DNA of 64,000 nucleotides from Mariannaea sp. PMI_226. Its lineage: Eukaryota; Ascomycota; Sordariomycetes; Hypocreales; Nectriaceae. The notes beneath the pieces are model-generated. The model did no database searches. It had not been told where the DNA came from and saw nothing but the letters and a program-made list of their open reading frames with translations. The stretch covers positions 3,968,001 to 4,032,000 of the forward strand of contig JANFOG010000001.1 of assembly GCA_024336345.1 (NCBI GenBank), given 5' to 3'. The stretch's first letter is position 1. Every line of letters starts with the position of its first letter. The position numbers were made by a program, and so were the translations under genes. Below, piece after piece: positions 12,725-25,827 of the stretch.

Positions 12725-15700
12725 ATGGCTGAAGGCGAATCGCATGACCCGCCCATGAGGCGGAGGGCGTAAGTGGCCTTGAGGCATCCAGACCAGGAAA
12801 CCTATATCTTTCAGCCTCGCGAACTTTACTGATACGCATCTTCGCTTTTTAGGCCTACAATCACCATTGACACGACGGACGTCAACCCGACCTTCGCAGT
12901 TCCCATGATGGCCCCTGATGCCCAAAATCCGGCCTCGCAATCGAACCCTCCCGCCTCTCCTCAGGATGATGCTGTCAGCCCAACAACTACCGTCGACCCT
13001 CTCTCAACCAGCTGGGTTTCACATCGCCATGTTGGCCATCACCGACCAGACTTGAACACATCACTTTCCTTCGAACGAGATAGTCGACCAACGAGTCCTC
13101 ACAATGTATCAAGTCCTGTTACCTCCCGATCAGGCGACCGCGGCGCTTCGTTCTTGGCCGTACCCGAGACCCTTCGATCGCGTCAAAACTCCGTTGACTC
13201 AGAGGATATGTCGCGCTCCTTCACGTCGCACGGCGAAACAACTGTCGTAGGATCGAATTCAACCTCGACCCAGGTGGAAAAGTATAAAACATCCAATTTG
13301 AGCAGCCATAAAATCATAAACGACGAAGACGCTTTGAAACCGGATGTCGGTACCGAAGATGATTTTACTGTTGATGACAATCCTTTCGCATTTTCTCCCG
13401 GCCAGCTGGGCAAAATGTTCAACCCCAAGAGCCTATCAGCTTTCTACAAGTTGGGTGGCTTAGCTGGAATTGAGAAGGGCTTGAGGTCAGATAGAAAGAG
13501 TGGTCTGAGTACTGAAGAAACCCGGATGCAAGGTCGTGTCACCTTTGAAGAAGCCACTGGCAAAGATCATAAGCTCGAAACCGAAGGCGTTTCGCCTACC
13601 GCCGCTCGGTCGACATCCGCCTCGGGCGGCAAGAATTTGGAAGACCGACTCCGCGTCTTCAAGGACAATCGACTGCCTGAGAAGAAGGGCAAAAGTTTAC
13701 TGCAGCTTATGTGGATCACCTACAACGACAAGGTGCTCATCCTTTTGTCCATTGCTGCTGTTATTAGTTTGGGTGTCGGGCTTTATCAAACCTTCGGTGG
13801 TGAGCACAAGCCAGGTGAACCCAAGGTTGAATGGATTGAAGGCGTTGCTATTATTGTCGCCATCGCCATCGTTGTTATCGTTGGATCCCTGAATGACTAC
13901 CAAAAAGAACGACAATTCGCTATTTTGAACAAGAAGAAACAAGATCGCGACGTCAAGGTTACGCGATCCGGCAAAACTGTTGAAATATCTGTTTATGACA
14001 TCACGGCTGGCGATGTCGTTCATTTGGAGCCCGGAGATCTGGTCCCTGTTGATGGAATTCTTATTGAAGGTTTCAATGTTAAATGCGATGAATCTCAGAC
14101 GACTGGCGAGTCAGATATCATTCGAAAGCGAGCTGCCGATGAAGTCTATGCCGCTATTGAGAATCATGAGAACCTCAAGAAGATGGACCCCTTCATTCAA
14201 TCAGGATCTCGCATCATGGAAGGCTTGGGTACTTTCATGTGCACTTCTACCGGTATTTACTCGTCTTACGGAAAAACCCTCATGTCTTTGAACGAAGACC
14301 CGGAGATGACACCCCTTCAAGCGAAGCTGAACGTTATTGCTACCTATATCGCAAAGCTTGGTGGCGCCGCCGGTCTTCTGTTGTTTCTTGTTTTGTTCAT
14401 CGAGTTCCTTGTGCGGCTACCCAAGCTAGACTCATCTGTCACCCCAGCCCAAAAGGGGCAGATGTTTCTCAACATCTTTATCGTCGTCGTCACCATTATC
14501 GTGGTTGCTGTTCCAGAAGGTCTCCCACTGGCAGTTACGCTGGCTCTCGCCTTCGCCACCACTCGGATGCTTAGGGATGCCAACCTGGTACGACATCTTA
14601 AGGCTTGTGAAGTCATGGGAAATGCGACCACGATTTGCTCCGACAAGACAGGTACTTTGACACAGAATAAGATGCAAGTTGTCTCCGGAACAATTGGTAC
14701 AAGCCACAGATTTGGTGGTGCACGCCCCAGTTCCCCTGGCAGTGACGACGAAGCTTCCCCGGTTGACACAAGCGGCGACATTTCTGCCACTGAATTTGCA
14801 TCAATGCTCAGTGCTCCGGTTAAAGAACTCCTCCTCAAGTCAATCGCTCTCAACTCGACTGCTTTTGAAGGCGAGGTTGATGGACAGCAAACATTCATTG
14901 GATCCAAAACAGAGACAGCTCTTCTTATCTTTGCTAGGGATCATCTCGGAATGGGCCCTGTTAGCGAGGAACGAGAGAACGCGAAAACCCTCCAGCTCGT
15001 TCCTTTCGACTCTGGTCGAAAATGCATGGGTATTGTTGTAGGTCTTCCCAATGGAGGCGCAAGACTATACATCAAGGGCGCTTCGGAAATCATTTTGGCG
15101 AAGTGTAGTCAAATTCTCTCTAACCCTGCTTCCGATGGTTCTCTGGTTGCTATGTCCCAAGATAATATCGACACCATCAACCAACTTATCGAAAGCTACG
15201 CTAAGCGATCGTTGCGAACTATCGGCATCTGTTACAAGGATTTTGAGGCATGGCCTCCCAAGTCTGTTCGATTTGCTGAAGGTAGTACCACAGAGGTCGT
15301 TTTTGATGATATCTTCTACAACATGTCCTTTATCAGTGTGGTTGGAATCCAGGATCCCCTACGCGACGGTGTTGCGGAAGCTGTCAGCCTCTGCCAGAAG
15401 GCTGGCGTCGTCGTTCGCATGGTCACTGGAGACAATAAGATCACAGCTGAGGCAATCGCTAAGGAATGTGGCATTATCCAGCCCAACAGTATCGTCATGG
15501 AGGGACCTGAGTTTCGCAACCTCTCCAAGTTTGAACAGGAGCAAATCATTCCGAGACTGCATGTTCTGGCAAGATCTAGTCCTGAAGACAAACGTATCCT
15601 GGTCAAGCGTCTCAAGGATAAGGGCGAGACCGTTGCCGTCACTGGTGATGGTACCAATGATGCACCTGCGCTCAAAATGGCTGATGTTGGCTTCTCCATG

Positions 15701-17027
15701 GGTATTTCCGGTACCGAGGTTGCCAAGGAAGCGTCCGCCATTATTCTGATGGACGATAACTTTACCAGCATTGTCAAGGCCCTGAAGTGGGGGCGAGCTG
15801 TCAATGATGCCGTGAAGCGTTTCCTCCAGTTCCAACTCACTGTCAATATCACTGCGGTTATCTTGACCTTTGTGAGCGCCGTGTCTAGTGACGAGGAGAG
15901 CTCGGTCCTGACTGCCGTTCAGCTGCTTTGGGTCAATCTGATCATGGACACTCTGGCTGCACTTGCTCTTGCCACGGATCCTCCGGCTGAGAGTGTGTTG
16001 GATCGTAAGCCGGAGCCTAAAGGATCATCCATCATTTCTCCCACCATGTGGAAGATGATTCTGGGACAGTCTGTTTATCAGCTTGTCATCACCTTCCTCC
16101 TCTACTTCGGAGGTCCTAAGGGCATTTTGCCTCTTCCAGGTGATAATATCCCAGACGACGACGAAATCGCTACTCTTGTTTTCAATACCTTTGTGTGGAT
16201 GCAAATTTTCAACCAGTGGAAGTAAGTGAAAATTAATCGTTTGACAACATCTCAATCTTGATACTGACTTCGTTTTTAGCAACCGTCGTCTGGACAACAA
16301 GTTCAACATTTTCGAGGGCCTGACCAAGAATTGGTTTTTCATTGGCATTAGCGCTCTTATGTGTGGTGGACAGATTCTCATCATCTTTGTCGGTGGACAC
16401 GCCTTCCAGATTGCCGAGGACGGACAAAGTGGCACACTCTGGGCCATTGCCATCGTTCTTGGTTTCATCTCAATTCCCGTTGGCGTCATCATCCGACTCA
16501 TTCCAGATAAGGTCATGATTGCCCTGATTCCCCAATTTCTCAAGAACAGGGCCAACAAGGTTCCCGGATTGACAGTCTCTGACGAGGAGATGTCGATGTA
16601 CCCTGCGCCGCTGGCGGACCTGCGGGACGAGCTTAATTTCCTCAGGCGTATGAAGGGAGGACGCCTCAACAACTTGAAGTATACCATCCAGCAACATAAA
16701 GAAATCATTACGCGATCTAGGAGTCCATCCCACTCTCGAAGCAACTCAAGATCTCACTCGCGATCCAACTCTGTCAACGTTCCTCAGACACCGGTGCAGC
16801 AGCGCGAAGAGAGCGCCCTACCACAAGTGACAACTCCCGATTCCCGAAGGAGACCTCGATCAACCCGATCAAGGTCCAACTCGGCATTAGCAGGGCCAAC
16901 TGTCATGGCAGGCATCATAGCAGCGGGAGTAGCAGCAGGATGGCAGCCTAATACTCGACCCCAAGAGGGCCAAACAGAAGGGGAAGGTCAAGGTAACGGC
17001 ACACAGGATAGCGCGGCGCATAAATAG
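12725..17027 (+). CDS. PMC1: P2B-type vacuolar Ca2+-transporting ATPase (PMC1-like)
   Basis: Exons 12725-12768, 12853-16221 and 16280-17027 give 1386 residues. The protein pumps Ca2+ out of the cytosol, in fungi usually into the vacuole, using ATP. P-type hallmarks are complete: the TGES actuator motif near residue 432, the phosphorylated Asp in DKTGTLTQNK near 612, a KGASE nucleotide-binding motif and GDGTNDAPAL near 946. The membrane helix with VPEGLPLAV and the one with LLWVNLIMDTLAALALATDPP are typical of PMCA-type (P2B) pumps. The N-terminal ~270 residues are a Ser/Thr/Pro-rich cytosolic extension, and the C-terminus ends in an Arg/Ser-rich tail (RSPSHSRSNSRSHSRS). The tiny first exon (14 codons plus two bases) is supported because splicing joins MAEGESHDPPMRRR smoothly to APTITIDTTDV. 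Fungal P2B pumps are commonly controlled by calcineurin-Crz1, but I see no perfect Crz1 site here. The vacuolar location is inferred from the family. Confidence 0.96.
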
Positions 17028-18259
17028 GAGTAATTGGCTTGTATTATACGGGAGGCTGGCTCCGCTATAGGCTGAGCACTTTTTCACCATCATTCATTTT
17101 TTTTTGTGCTGGGTACGGATTTGATAGAACTGCAGAAAAAGAACAAAAACACCTTTTTAGGTCGGTGTGCTTACATTAATAGAAATACCCTTACTGCTTC
17201 GTACTGCTTGCTGTCCCTTATAAATTGCCTGAGCAATGCCTTCTACTGCATATACACACGTAGTGCATCTACTAATTGGAGAATGGTTTTCGTGGGGTTG
17301 ACACGACCAACAAGAACGCGTGACCAAGGTTTCACCGGCTGCATCATCTGTTTCAAGTAGCCACCTAAACAATTTCGTTTCCAAGAAGTCATCGAAATGG
17401 TGGGCAGCAGCATGACTTATTGACGAGTACTGTGCTCAGGAGACGTACGAGTTATGGGTAAGCTCGTTGCTGGGGTTCAGTAATTCCCGTTGCATTTTTC
17501 TTCCAAATGCACACAGGCCAACAGGCGAAGATGATGGATTGAGAAAAAACATCAATACTGATGCACTTTTTTTGGTGCTTGTGGGTGCAGGTGAAAAGTA
17601 TTACATCGTTACCCAGTAAGGCCAAGGGGGGCTTCCATATTCATGCGGGTGCATAGAGTTTTCCGAATGTTTTCGGCGGTTCCTCAACTCTGTGTCTTCT
17701 CCTCGTATCACTTTGTTCTCAAGCAAGTAAGCGAACCTTTGAAGTTCGGTTGGGACATTATCAACAGGCTAAAACCACAGCATGTGATTTTTAGATTTAT
17801 TCAACTAAGTTACCATCATGTTGTCTTCAAAGACGCGATGATGATTATAGCCTTCATTGACAGTATTAGCCGGTTTGTTAACTCATGTCCAAGGAATGCA
17901 TTAACTAGGGTACAAGCCCCAGCCAGAGCTGAAAAATAACCGCCAATCACCATGCTATGCTTTCCTCGACCTGGCGTGGTCGGGGAAGTCGGGAGCATGC
18001 GGGAGAATTGGGTGGGAGGGAGGGGGGGTGCATGTGTATGGCTGAAGTGACAAAGGAGTGGCAAATAACTCGCTCTGTTGAGATGAAGAGGCAACTAATT
18101 GACTTATGATGCAGGTTCATTAGAGAATTTAGAAGGCATTCAACGTTGTATTTTCCAACTGATGAATATAGAACTACGTAGGTCTGGAGGAATAGGAGGA
18201 TGGATTGCTGATGGGTTGTGGACCATTGTGCAGTAAGCCGGTTACTACGTTAGTATGGG

Positions 18260-18460
18260 TGGATGGATGAAGGGAATGATTGGAATGGATGGATGGATGG
18301 ATAGATGGATGGATGGGTGGATGAATGGATGGATGGCGAAATGGTTGATGATGATATTTACACGCTGTAATTAGGTTGATGGGGGTTGCATACTTAGGTA
18401 GGTAGGTAGGTAGGTAGGTAAGAAAGGAAAGGAAAGGAAAGGAAAGGACACGAAAGGAAA
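18260..18460. repeat. Adjacent tetra- and pentanucleotide microsatellites
   Basis: Three different simple repeats lie close together: ATGG/GGAT-type tetranucleotides (about 18260-18335), a TAGG run (about 18396-18420) and a GGAAA run (about 18425-18450). They are imperfect at their edges. No open frame or promoter signature depends on them. Confidence 0.85.
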
Positions 18461-18689
18461 CCAAGTAACTTAGCGAGGGGAAGAGTGAATATGCTAGTTT
18501 TGCCTCAGGCGTGGCTGAAAGGCTAAAAATGAGTCCAATGTCAAGACGACATTGTCTTTGTGTCTTTGTGCATGGACGGGACGGACTGATTCCATGGTTT
18601 TTAGCCAGTATTATTGCCATTTGATTTCAGCTTGGTACATGTGTTATGTGCAGATTACTCCGTACATGCAATGTAGAATACAATGTAGA

Positions 18690-18717
18690 CTACAGATTAC
18701 AGATTACAGATTACAGT
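18690..18717 (+). repeat. Short tandem repeat of ACAGATT
   Basis: The 7-base unit ACAGATT is repeated in tandem three to four times. The array lies about 30 bases after the inverted TACGGAGTA word at 18656-18664, and an ACGCGT hexamer follows at 18718-18723. No gene is nearby. Confidence 0.7.
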
Positions 18718-19119
18718 ACGCGTAGTGGCAGCTCATCCGTGGATAGTAGTCCCGCCAATCAGCGACGAGGCACAAGCATGGGTTTTGGGCAGCTGTGAGA
18801 GAGAGGCTGGGCGCTGAGACAAAACAGACAACGAAGAGAAGAGGCAAGAAGAAAAAGAAAAGAGGAAGAAAAGGAAGATAGGGTGATGAGAGGGGAGAGG
18901 TAGGCAAGGAAGGGGAGAATTATGCTCTCATTGTGCCTGAAGGATTGGGGCGTATTCGCTGATTGAGTCAGGTTGCCAATTACGCAGTGTGAATACATAA
19001 CGAAAGCCCGACACAGCGAACAGCAACAAGCTGGGAGGTAGCAAAGAGCATGAGCAGCAAGGCAAGACACAAAAGGAGTGGCCGATCATGCAATGCAAAA
19101 ACAGGACACGCAGATATTG

Positions 19120-19200
19120 ACACACACACACAGACACACACACAGACACACGCACGCACGTACACCACATGTTATCACATATCACACACCACGCACACCA
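19120..19200 (+). repeat. CA-rich dinucleotide microsatellite
   Basis: An imperfect CA repeat (ACACACACAGACACAC and variants) with CGCACG interruptions. It has the appearance of an ordinary fungal intergenic microsatellite. Confidence 0.8.
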
Positions 19201-21961
19201 AGCACCCAAAATATGCCATCCCGCCTGTCCCCGCTTTTCCTAATCTGTAATGTGTACTTTATGCGACGGTGATGAAGAAGAAACGGGACGCCAGCGATGG
19301 TAATGAGCGAATTGAGGGGGAAAAGGCTGGGTAGTTCATGGTAAATATAAGTGAGTGAATGAGAACTAACACCGGTTGCCCAACTACTCTCTCTCTTTCT
19401 CTGTCGCTGTTTAGCCTTCAACATAGAACAGGAGATCAGCAATCAAGGGAATTGGGCTATCTCGTTATCCGTCTAGGGACAGAGAGTTTTTCCTGGCGCC
19501 AATACACATTTAATTGCTGAGATGAGAGCAGCCTCCGGTTGCGTTGGACTCGGTAACGTTAAGTGATTAATTAATTACTCAAATTACCTAACCTCGTGGG
19601 TTTTGGTTTTGGTTTTGATTTTGGGTTGACCTGGCTTGAGCTATGGAGAGGGGGGGCGTGGCGGAGATGGGCTTGGACTGGGGCTGGCTGGACTGGGGGG
19701 AGGCTAAGTTTTACCTAGGTAGTTAATAAGATAATAGTATAGCCGAACGGTAAGACAAGGTGGTGGTGGTGGTGGTAGGAGTGATGAGAGAAAGCAAAGA
19801 AGAAAACTCAGCAAACAGAATAAAGATATCAAGAGAGGAGAGATAGAAACGACAGATTGTGTGTGTGAAAGAAAAAAGACAACCCCCATTTTTCTCTTTC
19901 ATATCGTTGCCAGAAACCTACAAACTTACTTACTCAACTCTCGTCTCCGTATTGCGACCGGGTACAATTTGGTGGCGACGCCGAACGAGGATAATAAACG
20001 AACCCCTGCCGAATTTCTTGGCTTTCGTATGAACTACGTACATGATGAGGAGGTGGTCTCTTGACGAAAAGCTCACTCAGCATTCAGGCTTTGCTCTTCG
20101 GCTGGTGCATCCGTTAGAACTGTACCAAGCATACCCGTCCAAATAATCAGTCTGGCAGCAGAGCCATCAAGCCAGTTCCAATAAGTTATCTATCGGTTGT
20201 TTCTGCTCCTCTTTCAACTTGGCTTCCCATCTCCATATCCTTTCAAGCCTCCCTCCGCTTACGCACGTATTGTGCATTGTAACTACCCACTCGGGATCCC
20301 CCCTTTTGCCGCCGATCTGCGAGTTTCGCTTCAGGACTTTGTTGTGACGCATATTATTATCCGATATCCCAACCAGGGGGATTTTGTAACTCCACAAGCC
20401 AAAGAGTAACCAGAGTGGGTGATTTTCACGCTTCAGCGACACACACCACACACACCACACGGCATAGAAGACAACACATGGCAGTTTTACCGTAAGCTCA
20501 ACGCGATACAACACGCAACGCATAATAGAAGAAGAGAAGGGAGAAGAAAAAAAACTACCACGAGTTGGACTTTCTTCGCAATCATCGTTCCTCTGGGATG
20601 AGAGTTATCATCAGCAACTTCAACTACCAGACTAGCTTATCCATTTGAACTGGTCTTTTGCTTGTGCCGAGAAATACATACCAGCCTTGAAAGTATCGAG
20701 TCCCCTCTCCCAAATCGATAGTGCCTTTTTTGGCTGCGACGAGGACGAAACGCAACTCAACCACAAAAGCCAGAGTTTCGTGTCGATTCTCAGTCTATTA
20801 CTGATACTCGTCAAACTCGATAAAAAAAAACTCGACCTACAACCCGGAACTCTTCGAGGGAGGCGGGCAATTATTTTTGGTTCCCTCTCCCGGCGTGTCT
20901 TATTCAGCGTGCCTTGGTTGTCGATTTGTCTGTGCCATTTTGCATTTTTACATTCCGGGCACCTAAAGGTACTTCTTACTACCTGAGTTTGAAGGTCTTT
21001 CAGTCGCACCCAGCCAAGGAAGGGAAAAAAAGGAAAGAAAAAAAAAAAAAAAAAGAAAGGGCCAAGGCTATGTACCTACCGACGAATTGCCTGAGAAGCC
21101 AGTAACTTTGGTTACCTCGTTGATCCTTCACTTTCCCTCTTGTACACACTTTGGTTGGATTCCTTTTTTTTTTCCTTTTCACCTTTCACCTTTTCACTAT
21201 CTAGTCTGCCTCCTCCGCTTCTTTTATCTCTGTCTCTGTCTCTCTCTCTCCCTACATACTTGATCTCCCCCCCCAATACTCTCACAGCCTCTCTCATAAG
21301 CCCACGCTGTGAATCCTTCGGCTTCGCTTGTCTCTTCCATCTATCCATTCATCCATCCACTTACTCGTTCTTGAACGAACGAAAGAAAAAAAAAAATTCA
21401 CCTCTACGAGAACGAGGTACCTCGCATCTAGAGGACGGGAATTCTTTCAAAACCAACCAGGCAAGACACGCATAAATCAGCCTGTCAGTCAGTGATTCAC
21501 ACCGTGGCCAGGCATACAGGATTAATTCCCCGTGTCGCTGACCCGCTTTCCTCTCTACCTTATTCTTCTATTTCTCTGAAGTTCCCCCCGACTTCTGTTC
21601 TCATCATATTTCCATTTCTGCCCTACTCTCCCGTTCCCTTCCCTTCCAACCTTTCCCCCCTCCCCTTCTGCCAACGTCCCGCCCATTGATTGCATCATCT
21701 TTCTTTCACTACCTTTCTCTTCCTCGGGAAAATCCGTAAGAGTTGGACCACCCACCATCGATCGCAGGAAATAATATAATCAACTCAGACACCCTATCTA
21801 TCTCTGCCGTTCTTCTTGTTCTTGGCTTTCATTGTCCATCTCTGTTCTTCGTCTTCTTCTTATCCTTCTTCTTCTTTTTATTCTATTAGCGCTGCTTCTC
21901 CATCCTTCTTCCTCTTCCTCTTCTCTTAGATAATTCCCATTTATCCCCCATCGGCCTTACT

Positions 21962-23859
21962 ATGAACACCAAGCGCGGTGCCGCAAAGGGCGTCTCGCTC
22001 GCGAAACGCAAGTCGAACGTCAACGCGTTTGATAAACTGGGCGAGAACCCAACCGCACAACAACTCAAGGACGCTGCTGCTACCGTCGCGCTCGCTGAAC
22101 TTGAAGAGAGAGTTGCTGATGTTCGAGACTCTTGGGAGACGGATTCATTATTTGAGGACGCTTTTGAGGACCTTTCCGCTAACCCTCTTGCCACTCCCGA
22201 GTATAGTGGTAAGTTTTCTCTTTGATTTCTTTTATCTACATTTGCTTCTTTTCCCACTCCTGTCGCATGCAACAGAACCCTCCCTTCGTTTCACCATATT
22301 CTCTCTACACTTTCACTAGCTACAGTTTCCTGGTGGATATGGGTTATTTCTGCATTCCATCACTGTCTGTCGATTTCGCATGAAGAAGAGAGGCTCTACA
22401 GCGAGAAGCAGTATTAGTCTCAACCCCAGCTGTGACAAAATCCTCTCCCCCTCCCTTCAAAAAAATAAATAAAACACCGAGGGTATGAAGAAGGTTATTT
22501 GTTACGAAGATAACCATGACTCGATTTTATTTTCCAGTTTCGGACTGGTGCTTAGTTTTGAGATTTTCGGGTTTGAAGACCTTTGACTGGGAATAAATTG
22601 CTAATCAAACGATTCTTCTAGATCCCGAGGTGTGCACACCCGAAGAAGCCAGCAGACTTCGCCGGGAGCTCCGAGAACTGGGCCCTTCTGTCTTTTGCCA
22701 ACGCACCGTTGATGCTGGTCGCTACACCGCCAAAAAGCTCCTCAGCGCTTTTGGAATTCGTCCCCCTGCTTTTCTTGATGGCGCGGATGATGAAGCTTAC
22801 TTCAGCTTACTTTCGCTCGCCATCACTCGGGAGCTATCCAAGCGCGCTAAGCTTTCTCGGTACAACACGGTGGATGATGCCGTTGAACTGATTGCAAAGA
22901 GCAAGAACATTATCCTCCTAACTGGTGCCGGCATTTCCACTTCTTTGGGTATCCCCGATTTCCGTTCCAAGGGAACTGGTCTCTATTCCAAGCTTGAACA
23001 TCTCGGTCTCAATGACCCCCAGGAGGTGTTTGATATTGATGTCTTCAGACAAGACCCCACCATTTTCTACACGGTTGCTAAAGACATTCTTCCTGAGACG
23101 GACCGCTACACACCCACGCACAAATTCATTGCTATGCTCAATGAACGAGGCAAACTCCTGACCAATTACTCGCAGAACATTGATAACCTTGAGATCAAAG
23201 CAGGTGTACCTAAGGAGAAGTTGATTCAATGCCATGGCTCTTTTGGAACGGCCACATGTGTCCAGTGCGGCTATCAGATGATTGGCGATAAGCTCTTCCC
23301 TGACATCAAGGCTGGCAAGATTCCTCGTTGCCCCCGATGTATCCAGACTGTACGCGCAACAGGTGGCGCTAACAAGCGAAAGCGGTCCGCCGGGGCTGAG
23401 AAGAAGCGTCGTCGCTGGAGCGCTGACGAGAGTTCTGACGACTCCGAGTATGACATGCCCTCGGTGGGTGTAATGAAGCCAGATATCACCTTTTTTGGTG
23501 AAGCGCTGCCGGATGAGTTCTCTAGACGACTCACTGAGAACGACCGCGATAAAGTCGACTTGGTCATTGTGATTGGCACCTCTCTCAAGGTGACGCCTGT
23601 CTCCGAGATTGTTAGCTGGCTGCCATCGCATGTCCCCCAAGTGTACATCTCGCGCCAGGCTGTCTCTCACATCAATTTCGACATTGATCTTTTGGGTGAT
23701 TGCGATGTGGTAGTTGCTGAGTTGTGTCGCCGACTTGGCTGGCCTTTGAAGCACGACATGGTACCCAAGGGACAGCGGATTGACGTGAGCACTGAAGATG
23801 GGTTCCGAAGTCGCCACATGTTTGAAGCCCAAGCCAAGAACGGGACAAAGCAAGCGTAA
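21962..23859 (+). CDS. SIR2: NAD+-dependent protein deacetylase, Sir2/Hst1 class
   Basis: Exons 21962-22208 and 22622-23859 give 494 residues. Sirtuins remove acetyl groups from histone lysines using NAD+ and maintain silent chromatin. The motifs are complete: [17 protein letters not shown] from about residue 182, SQNIDNLE, the catalytic His at about 287 in QCHGSFG, and the zinc-binding cysteine pairs CVQC (295-298) and CPRC (319-322). The segment before the catalytic core ([11 protein letters not shown] ... [11 protein letters not shown]) resembles the region found in yeast Sir2 and Hst1 but not in Hst2-Hst4. A basic stretch [14 protein letters not shown] follows the second zinc pair, inserted before [12 protein letters not shown]; it may be a nuclear signal. 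The single intron is 413 nt, much longer than others in this window. Choosing between Sir2 and Hst1 by name is arbitrary in filamentous fungi. Confidence 0.95.
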
Positions 23860-25827
23860 AGACAAGGCGTTTACGCAATACCGCGAGCACAGGAGCAGAC
23901 TACAGACAAGAGATATACAAGGCTGTGGCTTGAGAGTAATGAGTGGTGGGTGATTGAACTTCAATGCAGTATGCTTGAGAGAGTCAAGACAAAGAGCAGG
24001 TTTCCTTTTTGACTTTGGTAAAAGAAGGAGGACTAAATTCTGTGGTTTTCTTGATTTCTTTCTGTTTTCATTTTCTTTCCCTTTGTCCTTTATTTTTCCT
24101 CAATTTTCCTTTTGGAGACTACGTTTCTCTCAACTTCAGACAGGCGGCGAGGCGTCACGGGAATGGATCGGAAGGACGGACAGACAAGACAGACGGAATG
24201 GAACACATGGTGTAATAGGCGTTTCTACCAGGATGGAAGAGGAATTTGCATAGCAAATCCATCCATATAAGTTTGAGTGTTGCTCAGTGTTTTTTTTTAG
24301 AGGTATATGCTTGGTTTTGTTTCATGAAATGAAAGTACTCTGGTTCTTCTCCTTATGATTCCATAATAGGTACAACTACAAAGTAGACTAATACTTGGGT
24401 TTTCAACTCTGTCCTCGTCCCATTAATGGTGCCCGTTGCAAGCGCACTGGTGGCAAAACATGGCTGTCGGCATATTGTGATAACGATATTAACCTCGGAC
24501 AGCGTGTGGTCGGCGAGCACGGTTCTTGCACAGGCCATGCATGGGGTTAGTGAGTAGCATTGAACAGTTGGTTGTCTAGTTACATAGTATGCTGGCTTGG
24601 CCGGGGGTGAGGGAGGGAAGAGTGGATGCGCGCGCGTGTGTGCATGATGTGATGTGTGATATGATGCGATGGGGCTAAAGTGTCAACTGGGCCAGAATGG
24701 TCCACGGGACCCGGCGTTGTGGTTGACAGACAGGGAGGTGGGAGGGCTTGTGGTCCTCTTTCTGCCTTTGCTTGTTCAATCATTCGTAACTACTTAGAGA
24801 CATGGGAGAGAGGCGTCCCCCCCCCTTTCTGTGGTTCATTTATTAGTGATTCTGACCATAGTCCATATGTTTGCTTGTCTTGTGTTTTGTGTTTTTCGCT
24901 TGTTTTCACCCTGTTGGTAATGCTGCGCTTTATAAACTGCGGGGGCGGCCGTGCAGTACGTACGTAAGTTATGACGAAGTAATTACACAATGAACGGATA
25001 TACATGCCTCAACCCTGAGCGGGCGGGGAGGGGGGTTGGGTCTATTATCAAAGTAGCATCGTCGCGAATTATTCCACTTTCCATCAAACTCATCTAGAAT
25101 AGTAGTTGTCAATAACCTTTTTTTTTTCTCTTAGGAAGGTGCTTATTCTCGCGTAATTAATTCTCTCAGCTCTCTCTTCGTAGTGCCTGTGTCGCCTCTC
25201 ACTATACTTTGTGGTTGAAAATATCAACACGAAATGAATCAGCGTCCTAAAGATGCGTGTATCATTCCTTACCAATTAACCCAAGCTGCCCAACTTTTCT
25301 CTCTCTCTCTCTCTCTCTCTCTCGTTCTTCATACCCCCCTGCCCCCCGCCCGTTTTCCTTGCCCTTTTTTATTAGCTCCTGTCTTGGGTTCGAAAACGTG
25401 GACCAGTCGAAATGAGGGGAAGGGAGGGGAGGAGAACATATGAAAAATGGCTTGCGCCCATGCTACGAAAGGAGGGGGGGCTGAAATGAAAGTGGCGGAG
25501 GAGGACAGAGCTGAAAATGAAGTTGGGGATGAAATGGACTATTATGTGTTGTTGAAAATTTGTTGCTTGATTTTTATTGGGCTTCATCATAATATTTTCG
25601 TGAATGTACTTATCCACGTAGGACTGCATCAAAAGGTATAGGAGAGAGAGAGACAGACAGTCAGTCAGAAACAGAGACAAAGACGGACAACGACTTTCGC
25701 GCTATGATACGATGCAAAAACGCTTTTCCTATTTCCACAACTCCTTCAAGGAGCTCTCTTCTATTTCAACATACCGACTCCATATCCAGATACACACACG
25801 TTTGATCCAAAGAAAACGCCAAGCTGC
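23860..25827. other. Convergent intergenic region between Sir2 and Scy1 genes
   Basis: This stretch lies between two convergent 3' ends and holds no supported gene. A CT microsatellite of about 12 units lies at 25299-25322, and T-rich and G-rich runs are scattered through it. Both 3' untranslated regions and terminators should lie here. Confidence 0.5.
25299..25322 (+). repeat. CT dinucleotide microsatellite
   Basis: About twelve uninterrupted CT units in the intergenic region downstream of both neighbouring genes. It is a plain microsatellite with no gene association. Confidence 0.9.

Larger units (their letters stand above)
17028..21961. other. Gene-poor, simple-repeat-rich region (4.9 kb)
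   Basis: No gene is supported. From 18240 to 19200 the DNA is packed with microsatellites, listed separately. From about 21100 to 21960 the plus strand is a nearly continuous C/T-rich stretch, consistent with the promoter and a long leader of the Sir2 gene at 21962. TACCTAGGTA occurs at 19712-19721. A tract of A residues lies around 21036-21055. Confidence 0.5.

Noticed and set aside
17313..17322. ACGCGT downstream of the calcium pump gene
   Set aside because: Lies in the 3' region of the gene and is a single copy.
18718..18723. ACGCGT hexamer in the repeat-rich gap
   Set aside because: No gene lies within 3 kb downstream on the plus strand, so it is likely a chance occurrence.
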